Source: Methanobacteriota archaeon (GTDB taxonomy: Archaea; Thermoplasmatota; Poseidoniia; Poseidoniales; Poseidoniaceae). Taken from it: a stretch of DNA of 7,374 nucleotides. The stretch covers positions 7,151 to 14,524 of the forward strand of contig PBUZ01000038.1 in the NCBI GenBank assembly GCA_002728035.1, written 5' to 3'. Below are positions 1 to 6,306 of this stretch, piece after piece. A program made the translations under genes and the position numbers. Under the pieces are notes generated by a model. That model ran no database searches and was not told the origin of the DNA. It saw only the letters and a program-made list of their open reading frames with translations. Within the stretch, counting starts at the first letter, position 1. Every line of letters begins with the position of its first letter.

Positions 1-282
1 GGTGAGCATGGATGTACGGCCGTAGGATGTTTCACCTTGGTCAACATAAATCTGAACGATTTGGTGACTAAATCCGTTGGCGAGTCCCCAAATATCGGTC
101 ATCTCGCTCATCGTGAGGATGAACTGAGCGTTCCAAGCACTCTGGCGCACGGTGAGGTGGGTCGCATCCCAAAGCCCTCCACCGTTGGGGGTGTTGAAAT
201 CACTCGCCAATGGATAGACATAATCGCCATCGCCCGTTTCATCCCCTACTGTATCCTCCAACTCAAGCAAGGTCACCCATTC
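1..282 (-). other. Glucodextranase-C-like module (truncated by window edge)
   Basis: Residues about 1010 to 1103, cut by the left edge. LLELEDTVGDETGDGDYVYP, then DFNTPNGGGLWDATHL, then a strand-rich stretch ending ANGFSHQIVQIYVDQ, follow the pattern of the C-terminal binding module of glucodextranase-type proteins (PF09985): D.xGDD.G.G.Y.YP, F..G.fDl...., NGFS.Q...iYiD. In that family the module is associated with glucan binding or cell-surface attachment. The family call rests on remembered patterns, not on a search. Confidence 0.65.
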
Positions 283-3200
283 CTCAAGGTCTGGTAGAAC
301 CATCTCTGCTGGAGCAGGCGGGGCCATTTCGGCATCGATGCCGTCGCCGTAGGACAGGGAATCTCGCCATGAAGTAACGACCTTCACGCGAGTGGAGTAA
401 CGAGGTGCGAGACCGATATCAGCCCATGGAATAGCAAATTCATAGACATCTTCGACCGCACAGCCCCCGAGGTTGGAACTGCCGGAGAGCACCCATCGCT
501 CTTGGTCACCCACCTTCCCTTGGGCACTGAACAAGTTCCACTTCGCACGGCCGTCCTCTCGCACGGTATCAAAGTCGAAGGCCACCATGTACTTCGAAGG
601 GAAACCAAGAATCTGGTTGCCGTAATAGGTGCGGAAATTCGTCTCGGCCTCGTTGAAATTCACCGCGTTTGGCTGCATGAAATAGATCGCCAGGTCAGGC
701 GAAGCGTAGGCAGCATCTGCATCAACATCGGCCAAACCATCGAGTGTCGTGGCATCCACACGGAAGAAAACATTCGAAGCGTCGTAACCAAAGTAGAAGG
801 AATCAATGTCAAAATCACCGCCCGAGACGGGAGCGTCGTACTTGGCGGCACCGTCCCATTCACCCGGGAGAGCAATTCCATCGATCATGGGCTCGACAAT
901 GCCTGTGGCGGCAGGGTCGGCGATGGCCGGATTGGTCCACAAATCCTGCAAATACGGTGGAAGATCCAAATTGACCGCCCGATAAATGTTGGAGAGGTGC
1001 ACCTTGAACAACACATCCCAGTTTTCATCATAGCCGCTGTCTTGGTCGAGGCCATACCACCAGTACCAATCGCTTCCTTCGGCAATGTAGAGGGATTCCC
1101 AAGCCGCAGGAAGGCCGGGGTCGTTGGGATGGCTCTCCTCAAAGGCCACCAGGGCCTGTCGCGCCTCGACCAATCGTTGCCAAGCGAGGCTTTCTTCTTC
1201 TTCACCAGCCCATGTTCGAAGCGTTCCATCGATCCAAGAACCAGTGCCGATGGTGTCGATTTCAGGCAACACCGTTCCCTTCGTCAAGAATTCAGAAGGC
1301 GTGGTGGTAACGATGGTGGGGTGTTCTGCCAAACGACCGTACCATTCTTCCATGAACGGGCGGGCGTTGTCCTGGTGTTGGAATTCGGACATGAACATCC
1401 AATTCTCACCGTCAAGCGCCACCGTGAGAAGGTGGTCAGAGGGGTCTTCCCCCGCATCCAAGAGTTGTTGACGAACGTTGTCAAGGTAGGCGATGAAATC
1501 TGAGACGGCAGCCTCGGGTGTCATCGTCCCGTATTGGAAGGCAATGCGGTCGGAAATCACTCGGTCGCGGAACACCACTGCAACTTCGCCGCCTTCGGCT
1601 CCGGTCACGGTCCACGGTGTGGCGAGGTTGGCGGCGTCTTCCACATCGATGAGTTGTCCATTCGCATCGGTGGATTGTTTCAAGATCTCTTCATCGGTGA
1701 CCATCCATTCAATGCCAACATCGGTCACGGGTTCAACCATGGCAGGAGAAACCGCTTCTTCGCTGGGCCACATGCCTACCGGTCGGAAGCCGAGTTCGGT
1801 TTCAAACAAGTCCATGCCGGTCACGAGGTGGTTCTGCACATCTTCTGGCCATGCTTCTTTATTGACGCGAATGCCGTCTTCCATGGTCCACCCGTCCATC
1901 ATCAACAGCGGCATGATCGGATGGTAATACGGCGTTGTGGTGAGTTCGACCTGACCGTTTGCGGCCAATTCGCTGTACATTGGCAACACGTTGCCCATGT
2001 GCTGGTGTTGTGCGTCCAGCACGTAGTTCAAGTCACTGAGATCGTAATTCCCACCTTGTTCAAACAACGAAATCAAGCCTTCATCGCGATGGCTACTGTT
2101 GTAATCGCCTTGTACGTAGTCGGGGGAAAACTGGTAGAGGTACCAGAGCACCTGAAGGTCAAGGAAATCCTGGGGAGCGAGAAGTTCATCGTCCATGATG
2201 GTGTCTGGCTTCAAGTTGTGGAGCGTCATGTCATAGAGTTCTTTGTAACGAGCGCTGGAAGGGTAGAGCCATCCCAATTTCTCATCCGTTTGCGAGACGT
2301 TGTAAATCCACCCACTGTTCCAAAAGGACTGGAACTGCATGGTATGAAGTTCAAGATCGGTCGCATTGGGATATCCTCCCTGCGTCCACGATCGTTTGGC
2401 GATGTCGGTGTGCACATCCAACGTTTCGTTCAGGTTGTAATCCACCAATTGCTCAATGAAGGAAGGAACCAGATTGTACGTTACCTTGGTGTCGGTGTCA
2501 GCCAGAATTCCCGGCGAATCAACGTACTCTGTCATGGCGTGAACCCGAACCCATGGCATTTCGTACATGCCGGTGAGTTTGTTCTTGTAATACGGTTGGT
2601 GTTGATGGAAAATGATGGCAAGATTGAGCGCATCGTCCACCTTTTCAACGCCCAATGTTTCAACGATGGGCAGCGATTGGGGAGCGGTTTCGTTGCTGAT
2701 GTTTTCAGCGTGCCAGGCGTGCGTGAAAGTTTCTGCTCCATTGCTCGATGCTGGATTCTGCTGCGGGAACGAGGCCCACACGTTGCCCTCATCTTGCCAC
2801 TGAGCGTAGACGATGATGTCAAACGACTGAGGTGAGCCCATGGCGGCCCAAGGAATGCCGAGTTCGGTCACCTTGTTGTCCGACCAACCCGCATAGAGGT
2901 CGACGCTGGTCGATTGGTCAAGCCACGAACTCCCATCGTATGCGATGTGCTGGTAATAGGTGTCATCTTCCAACACAAATCCGTGATCTGCGGCGAACGG
3001 AAGTGTGTGTGCAAAACCCCAATCACGGGCGAGAACAGAGCCCCCTTCGGAGGTGTTGAGGTAAACGAAGAGGTCCGCACCTTCGTCGGTTGACTTCCAA
3101 TCCGTGCCATCCCAACCCACGAAGAGCATGGATTCGTTCCACGTCAATCGCAAGTCAATCCCGTTGCCGTCCGTACCCATGAGCGTGTCCGAATCCCAAT

Positions 3201-3309
3201 CGCTGAAATCACCGTCGACTTCAATGGATTCAGGTGTCGTACCTTGCACGGCAGCAACAAAAAGTGAAGAGAAAAATAACAACACGATGAAGATGGCCTT
3301 CAGCCGCAT
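1..3309 (-). CDS. Secreted multidomain GH57 amylopullulanase/alpha-amylase-like glycoside hydrolase (3' end outside window)
   Basis: The minus strand is open for 1103 codons from ATG at 3309-3307 to the left edge with no stop, so the C-terminus is missing. Residues 1-23 look like a signal peptide, implying secretion and hydrolysis of starch-like alpha-glucans outside the cell. A beta-sandwich-like module follows (about 26-205). The GH57 domain starts near residue 228 and carries the family motifs in order: HQHQP at 235-239, GQVELTTTPYYHP at 452-464, GMWPSEEAVSP at 512-522 (E517 the likely nucleophile, E518 adjacent) and LDGENW at 632-637 (D633 the likely acid/base). GSDWYWWYG at 745-753 is the aromatic motif of the helical part. 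A second beta module (about 805-1000) and a glucodextranase-C-like module (1010 onward) follow. The motif set is closest to type II pullulanases/amylopullulanases, but exact specificity (alpha-1,4 only, or also alpha-1,6) cannot be read from sequence. The gene is divergent from malQ. Confidence 0.93.
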   Translation of the reverse strand, partial: MRLKAIFIVLLFFSSLFVAAVQGTTPESIEVDGDFSDWDSDTLMGTDGNGIDLRLTWNESMLFVGWDGTDWKSTDEGADLFVYLNTSEGGSVLARDWGFAHTLPFAADHGFVLEDDTYYQHIAYDGSSWLDQSTSVDLYAGWSDNKVTELGIPWAAMGSPQSFDIIVYAQWQDEGNVWASFPQQNPASSNGAETFTHAWHAENISNETAPQSLPIVETLGVEKVDDALNLAIIFHQHQPYYKNKLTGMYEMPWVRVHAMTEYVDSPGILADTDTKVTYNLVPSFIEQLVDYNLNETLDVHTDIAKRSWTQGGYPNATDLELHTMQFQSFWNSGWIYNVSQTDEKLGWLYPSSARYKELYDMTLHNLKPDTIMDDELLAPQDFLDLQVLWYLYQFSPDYVQGDYNSSHRDEGLISLFEQGGNYDLSDLNYVLDAQHQHMGNVLPMYSELAANGQVELTTTPYYHPIMPLLMMDGWTMEDGIRVNKEAWPEDVQNHLVTGMDLFETELGFRPVGMWPSEEAVSPAMVEPVTDVGIEWMVTDEEILKQSTDANGQLIDVEDAANLATPWTVTGAEGGEVAVVFRDRVISDRIAFQYGTMTPEAAVSDFIAYLDNVRQQLLDAGEDPSDHLLTVALDGENWMFMSEFQHQDNARPFMEEWYGRLAEHPTIVTTTPSEFLTKGTVLPEIDTIGTGSWIDGTLRTWAGEEEESLAWQRLVEARQALVAFEESHPNDPGLPAAWESLYIAEGSDWYWWYGLDQDSGYDENWDVLFKVHLSNIYRAVNLDLPPYLQDLWTNPAIADPAATGIVEPMIDGIALPGEWDGAAKYDAPVSGGDFDIDSFYFGYDASNVFFRVDATTLDGLADVDADAAYASPDLAIYFMQPNAVNFNEAETNFRTYYGNQILGFPSKYMVAFDFDTVREDGRAKWNLFSAQGKVGDQERWVLSGSSNLGGCAVEDVYEFAIPWADIGLAPRYSTRVKVVTSWRDSLSYGDGIDAEMAPPAPAEMVLPDLEEWVTLLELEDTVGDETGDGDYVYPLASDFNTPNGGGLWDATHLTVRQSAWNAQFILTMSEMTDIWGLANGFSHQIVQIYVDQGETSYGRTSMLT
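310..897 (-). other. Second DOMON-like beta module of the GH57 enzyme
   Basis: Residues about 805-1000, directly after the helical part of GH57. It opens with MIDGIALPGEWDGA, then has strand-like FYFGYDASNVFFRVDA, and near its end EFAIPWADIG (957-966). These echo the same landmarks in the N-terminal module (VDGDFSDW, LFVGWDG, ELGIPWAAMG), so the two modules are probably homologous and flank the catalytic domain. A Pro/Ala-rich linker (MAPPAPAEMVLP, 995-1006) separates it from the next module. Confidence 0.6.
955..2628 (-). other. GH57 catalytic domain with helical extension
   Basis: Residues about 228-785. The barrel opens with NLAIIFHQHQPYY. The nucleophile motif is GMWPSEE (512-518). D633 lies in ALDGENW, the position of the acid/base Asp in biochemically studied GH57 amylopullulanases. 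Downstream, TTTPSEFL (668-675) and the aromatic GSDWYWWYG block (745-753), followed by VLFKVHLSNIY (766-776), are typical of the C-terminal helical part. All required catalytic residues are present, so the enzyme looks active. Boundaries are approximate. Confidence 0.88.
2695..3234 (-). other. N-terminal DOMON/CBM9-like beta-sandwich module of the GH57 enzyme
   Basis: About residues 26-205 lie between the signal peptide and the catalytic domain. The start (SIEVDGDFSDWDSD) matches the 'VDG..DW' opening typical of CBM9/DOMON-like domains. It is followed by alternating hydrophobic strands (LRLTWNESMLFVGWDG) and a closing ELGIPWAAMG segment at 149-158. Such modules usually bind carbohydrate or act as structural spacers; binding here is inferred. 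Well-known thermococcal amylopullulanases begin the GH57 domain almost directly after the signal peptide, so this N-terminal module is a noticeable difference. Confidence 0.65.
3241..3309 (-). other. Predicted Sec signal peptide of the GH57 enzyme
   Basis: Residues 1-23 begin MRLK, giving a positive N-region. A hydrophobic core rich in Ile, Val, Leu and Phe follows, then small residues (AAVQG) suited to signal peptidase cleavage at about 20-23. There is no Cys after the core, so it does not look like a lipoprotein. The mature protein would start near the TTPESI segment, just before the first beta module. Confidence 0.85.
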
Positions 3310-3360
3310 GAATGGGGGCTTGCATGATACATTGAAAGGCTTTCTTGCCCCACACAATGC
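3310..3360. promoter_or_regulatory. Divergent intergenic region, putative shared promoter of the GH57 gene and malQ
   Basis: Only 51 bases separate the two start codons, so promoters for both genes should lie here or slightly inside the genes. The most AT-rich stretch is GATACATTGAAA at 3326-3337. It sits about 24-35 bases before the malQ ATG and, on the other strand, about 17-28 bases before the GH57 ATG. That is compatible with a weak archaeal TATA-like element for leaderless transcripts, but it is not a clear consensus. No Shine-Dalgarno motif precedes either start. If transcription starts here, the two genes would be naturally co-regulated. Confidence 0.35.
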
Positions 3361-4623
3361 ATGGGCGAGAAAGGTGTGCTTTGCCACCTCACATCACTCC
3401 CTGATGTTTCGCTTGAAAGTGCAAAACAATTCATCACGTGGCTGTCCGACCAAGGCTTTGATGCTTGGCAAGTCCTCCCCCTCACGGCACCAGACGAACA
3501 CGGTTCACCCTATGCATCGCCCTCCGCCTTTGCTGCATGGCCGGAATTGCTGGCGCACGAAGCACAAGCCAGCATGGAAGAAGACGCTTACTGGTTAGAG
3601 GATTGGGGATTGTACGCCGCCATCAAAGAAGACCATGGCCATCGACCATGGTTTGAGTGGCCTGCGCCGTTACGCGACCGCCACCCTGATGCTCTTGAAG
3701 CCTACAAAACAAAAGCATTGCATCACATCAACCAACAGCGTCACTTCCAAGCTGCTTGGCGAGCATTGTGCGAGACCGCAGCGCAAGCCAACATCAAACT
3801 CATCGGCGATTTGCCCATCTTCATCGCCCATGATTCGGCAGATGTCTGGGCACACCGTTCGTTGTTCCAATTGAACAGCGAAGGGATGCCAACGCATGTC
3901 GCCGGTGTGCCCCCGGATTATTTCAGCGAGGGGGGACAGAAATGGGGGACAGTGCTCTATGCATGGGATGCTCATCAACAGGAGTCATGGCGCTGGTGGA
4001 AGGAGCGAATGGGGCGGATGTTACGACTCTTTGACATCGTGCGAATCGACCATTTCAGAGGCATGCATTCCAATTGGGCCGTCCCGGTGCAGGATGAAGA
4101 TGCTCGAAACGGCTCATGGCAAGAGGGCCCAAAGGATGAGCTGCTGCAAACGCTGGTCGAACTCGCACGTTCACCCGACCGTATTCTAGCCGAAGATCTT
4201 GGCATCATTCCGCCCGAGGTCGTCACGTTGCGCCAACGTCACGGTTTGCCAGGGATGGCCGTCCTCCAATTCGGCTTTCACGGCGATGGAAGCACAAACC
4301 CCCATCATCCACAAAACATCCAAGACGACCAAGTGGTCTACACCGGAACCCACGACAACGACACCACCATGGGCTGGTGGAACACGCTGGACGATGAGGC
4401 AAAGCAGCGAGTCAACGCTGAATTGCACGAAGGTGAGGACCCCGTTGGTGGACTGATACGCTCGGCGTTTGAATCAAAGGCACGGATGTCCATCATTCCC
4501 CTTCAGGACTTGCTGCGTTTGGACAGCCATGCGCGAATGAACACACCAGGAACCTCTGAGAACAATTGGAAATGGTCATTTTCTTGGCCGCAACTTAACA
4601 TCATCCAAATGGAACAACCGTGA
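3361..4623 (+). CDS. malQ: 4-alpha-glucanotransferase (amylomaltase, GH77), compact form
   Basis: A 420-residue cytoplasmic enzyme without a signal peptide. It transfers alpha-1,4-glucan segments between maltodextrins, releasing glucose and making longer chains for phosphorylase. The GH77 signatures are in order: GVLCHLTSLPD (5-15), WQVLPL (36-41), SPYASPSAFA (49-58), GDLPIFIAHDSADVWAH (149-165), GVPPDYFSEGGQKWG (182-196), RIDHFRG (228-234) with nucleophile D230, LAEDLG (276-281) with acid/base E278, TGTHDND (328-334) with D332 as the third essential carboxylate, and ARMNTPG (391-397). The start is secure: an in-frame TGA lies at 3325-3327 and ATG 3361 is the first start codon after it. It is shorter than the roughly 500-residue Thermus-type enzymes, lacking about 50 residues between SAFA and WLEDWGLY (78-85). 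It lies 33 bases upstream of glgP, on the same strand. Confidence 0.95.
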   Translation: MGEKGVLCHLTSLPDVSLESAKQFITWLSDQGFDAWQVLPLTAPDEHGSPYASPSAFAAWPELLAHEAQASMEEDAYWLEDWGLYAAIKEDHGHRPWFEWPAPLRDRHPDALEAYKTKALHHINQQRHFQAAWRALCETAAQANIKLIGDLPIFIAHDSADVWAHRSLFQLNSEGMPTHVAGVPPDYFSEGGQKWGTVLYAWDAHQQESWRWWKERMGRMLRLFDIVRIDHFRGMHSNWAVPVQDEDARNGSWQEGPKDELLQTLVELARSPDRILAEDLGIIPPEVVTLRQRHGLPGMAVLQFGFHGDGSTNPHHPQNIQDDQVVYTGTHDNDTTMGWWNTLDDEAKQRVNAELHEGEDPVGGLIRSAFESKARMSIIPLQDLLRLDSHARMNTPGTSENNWKWSFSWPQLNIIQMEQP

Positions 4624-4656
4624 ACATGATAACCCATTTTGCGTTCACATATCTTG
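4624..4656 (+). other. malQ-glgP spacer without a ribosome binding site
   Basis: Thirty-three bases between the malQ stop and the preferred glgP ATG. No GGAG/GGTG-type Shine-Dalgarno sequence is present. A TTG at 4639 is in frame with glgP and could extend it by six residues (MRSHIL), but the ATG at 4657 fits the conserved family start better. The ATG at 4626 is out of frame with glgP. The gap suggests co-transcription with malQ, although a weak internal promoter cannot be excluded. Confidence 0.45.
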
Positions 4657-6306
4657 ATGACCGAAATTGGTTATTTTACGGCGGAAATTGGACTCTGGTC
4701 TGAACTGCACACCTACTCGGGTGGTTTGGGAGTTCTTGCTGGGGACCACGTCAAATCCGCAGCAGATGCTGGCATTCCGTTGGTGTGCATGAGTTTGCTC
4801 TATCGAGAAGGCTACGGGCGTCAACACCTTGACGCGCAGGGTGAGCAAACGGAATCCTATGCACCCATTGACCCGAAGGACCACCTTACGGACACGGGAA
4901 CATCCATTCAGTTGGAATTGGACGGAGAAACGCTGTATGCGAAAATCTGGAAAACGAACGTGGTTGGTGTGACCGGACACAGCGTCCCCGTGTACTTCCT
5001 GGACACAAGTCACCCGAACAACACTTCATCGTTCATCGGGCTTGGAGCACGGTTGTATGGAGGTGACGACAACACCCGTATTCGCCAAGAATTCTTGCTC
5101 GGCGTTGGAGGTGTCCGTGCACTGCAGGCGCTCGGCCATGATATCAAGGGCATGCACCTCAACGAAGGCCACTGCACGTTCGCCATGCTCGAGATGCTGA
5201 GACAGGGGTGGTCGCGAAGTTTGCTCGCTGAGCGAACCCTCTTCACCACACACACGCCCGTACCCGCGGGTCACGATCGCTTTGATTGGGGATTGGTAAG
5301 AGAGGTCATCGGTGATTTGCTTCCCGAGGATGCCGAGGAACTCGTCAGGGCTGCTGGCGACCCCGAAGGTGGACGGCGATGTTCCATGTCACACCTCGCC
5401 GTTGCCCTCTCAACCGCCATCAATGCTGTTTCAAACCTCAATGCCCAAGTTGCATCCACCATGTTTGGTGATGCCCACATCGCACCCATCACCAACGGTG
5501 TGCATCATATCACGTGGACGTCGCCAACGATGACAGCACTGTTTGACGCTCAACTTCCAGGCTGGAAAGAAGACCCTGGACAACTTGGTTATGCAGGCAG
5601 CATCCCCGATGACGCTCTCTTGAAAGCGCGACAAACCAACCGGCAAATTTTGCGGGAATTGGTTCGAGCATCGACGGGGGTAGAACTTGAGAGCGACCGC
5701 TTGACCATCGGATTCGCACGTCGGTTTGCGACCTACAAGCGTGCAAACCTGGTCTTCAGCGATCTTGAACGGCTCAAGGCCATTGGCGGCGGTCGCATTC
5801 AGTTCGTCTTCAGCGGCAAAGCCCATCCGAAAGATGAGGGCGGTAAGCAGTTGATTCGCGACATTTTCGCATCTGCGAAGGAAGTACAGGATGACATTCC
5901 TGTGGCCTTTATCGAAAATTACGACATGGCCACAGGTCTTGCCATGACCAGCGGTGTGGACATTTGGCTCAACAACCCGATTCGCCCGTTGGAAGCCTCT
6001 GGAACATCGGGCATGAAAGCCGCCATGAACGGCGTTCCGAACTGTTCCATCCTCGACGGTTGGTGGCCGGAAGGATGTGAGCACGGCGTCAATGGATGGG
6101 CCATTGGCCAAGCCGATGACGAACGGGATGACCAACGGGATGCAGAGAACATCTACAACGTGCTCGAGAACGAAGTCTTGCCGTTGTGGGACGAGGGCCC
6201 GGAGCGCTGGGCAAAACTGATGCGGGCGAGCATTGCGACATCAGCGAGATTCACCGGAACGCGCATGATTGCCGATTACCTGCACTTCTACGACAAATTC
6301 TCGTGA
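4657..6306 (+). CDS. glgP: Alpha-glucan (maltodextrin/glycogen) phosphorylase, GT35, short form
   Basis: A 549-residue cytoplasmic PLP enzyme that releases glucose-1-phosphate from alpha-1,4-glucan ends using inorganic phosphate. Numbering from ATG 4657: YFTAEIGL (6-13) and YSGGLGVLAGD (20-30) form the N-terminal glycine-rich signature; HLNEGH (167-172) and HTPVPAGHDRF (199-209) follow; TNGVHH is at 279-284; GFARRFATYKR (352-362) supplies the phosphate-site residues R355, R356 and K361; FSGKAHPKDEGGK is at 385-397; EASGTSGMK (446-454) holds the PLP Lys454. All key residues are intact. The protein lacks the roughly 100-residue N-terminal extension of longer bacterial/archaeal homologues and is far shorter than the ~840-residue animal type, but short forms of this family are known. 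It follows malQ in a likely operon that makes glucose-1-phosphate from imported dextrins. Its last 19 bases overlap the convergent amylase gene. Confidence 0.94.
   Translation: MTEIGYFTAEIGLWSELHTYSGGLGVLAGDHVKSAADAGIPLVCMSLLYREGYGRQHLDAQGEQTESYAPIDPKDHLTDTGTSIQLELDGETLYAKIWKTNVVGVTGHSVPVYFLDTSHPNNTSSFIGLGARLYGGDDNTRIRQEFLLGVGGVRALQALGHDIKGMHLNEGHCTFAMLEMLRQGWSRSLLAERTLFTTHTPVPAGHDRFDWGLVREVIGDLLPEDAEELVRAAGDPEGGRRCSMSHLAVALSTAINAVSNLNAQVASTMFGDAHIAPITNGVHHITWTSPTMTALFDAQLPGWKEDPGQLGYAGSIPDDALLKARQTNRQILRELVRASTGVELESDRLTIGFARRFATYKRANLVFSDLERLKAIGGGRIQFVFSGKAHPKDEGGKQLIRDIFASAKEVQDDIPVAFIENYDMATGLAMTSGVDIWLNNPIRPLEASGTSGMKAAMNGVPNCSILDGWWPEGCEHGVNGWAIGQADDERDDQRDAENIYNVLENEVLPLWDEGPERWAKLMRASIATSARFTGTRMIADYLHFYDKFS
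6288..6306. other. 19-base convergent 3' overlap between glgP and the amylase gene
   Basis: The glgP stop TGA is at 6304-6306, and the amylase stop TAG (minus strand) is at 6290-6288. The last six codons of each gene, including the stop, therefore share the same bases. No intergenic terminator is possible here, so transcripts must end inside the opposing gene. Confidence 0.9.

Noticed and set aside
502..1503. A 333-codon open frame on the plus strand
   Set aside because: It is antisense to the GH57 gene, which continues unbroken through this stretch with family motifs such as LDGENW and GSDWYWWYG. It is a coding-bias shadow.
1534..2835. A 433-codon open frame on the plus strand
   Set aside because: It is fully antisense to the GH57 catalytic domain, whose motifs are all on the minus strand. 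Its translation has no recognisable domain and a composition typical of a reversed coding frame.
3634..3652. Two close CCATGG-containing palindromes (ACCATGG repeated)
   Set aside because: They lie within malQ codons, are short, and are explained by coding sequence; no regulatory or mobile-element structure surrounds them.
5431..6135. A 234-codon open frame on the minus strand inside glgP
   Set aside because: It is antisense to the most conserved part of the phosphorylase, including the PLP lysine motif; no domain is recognisable in the shadow frame.
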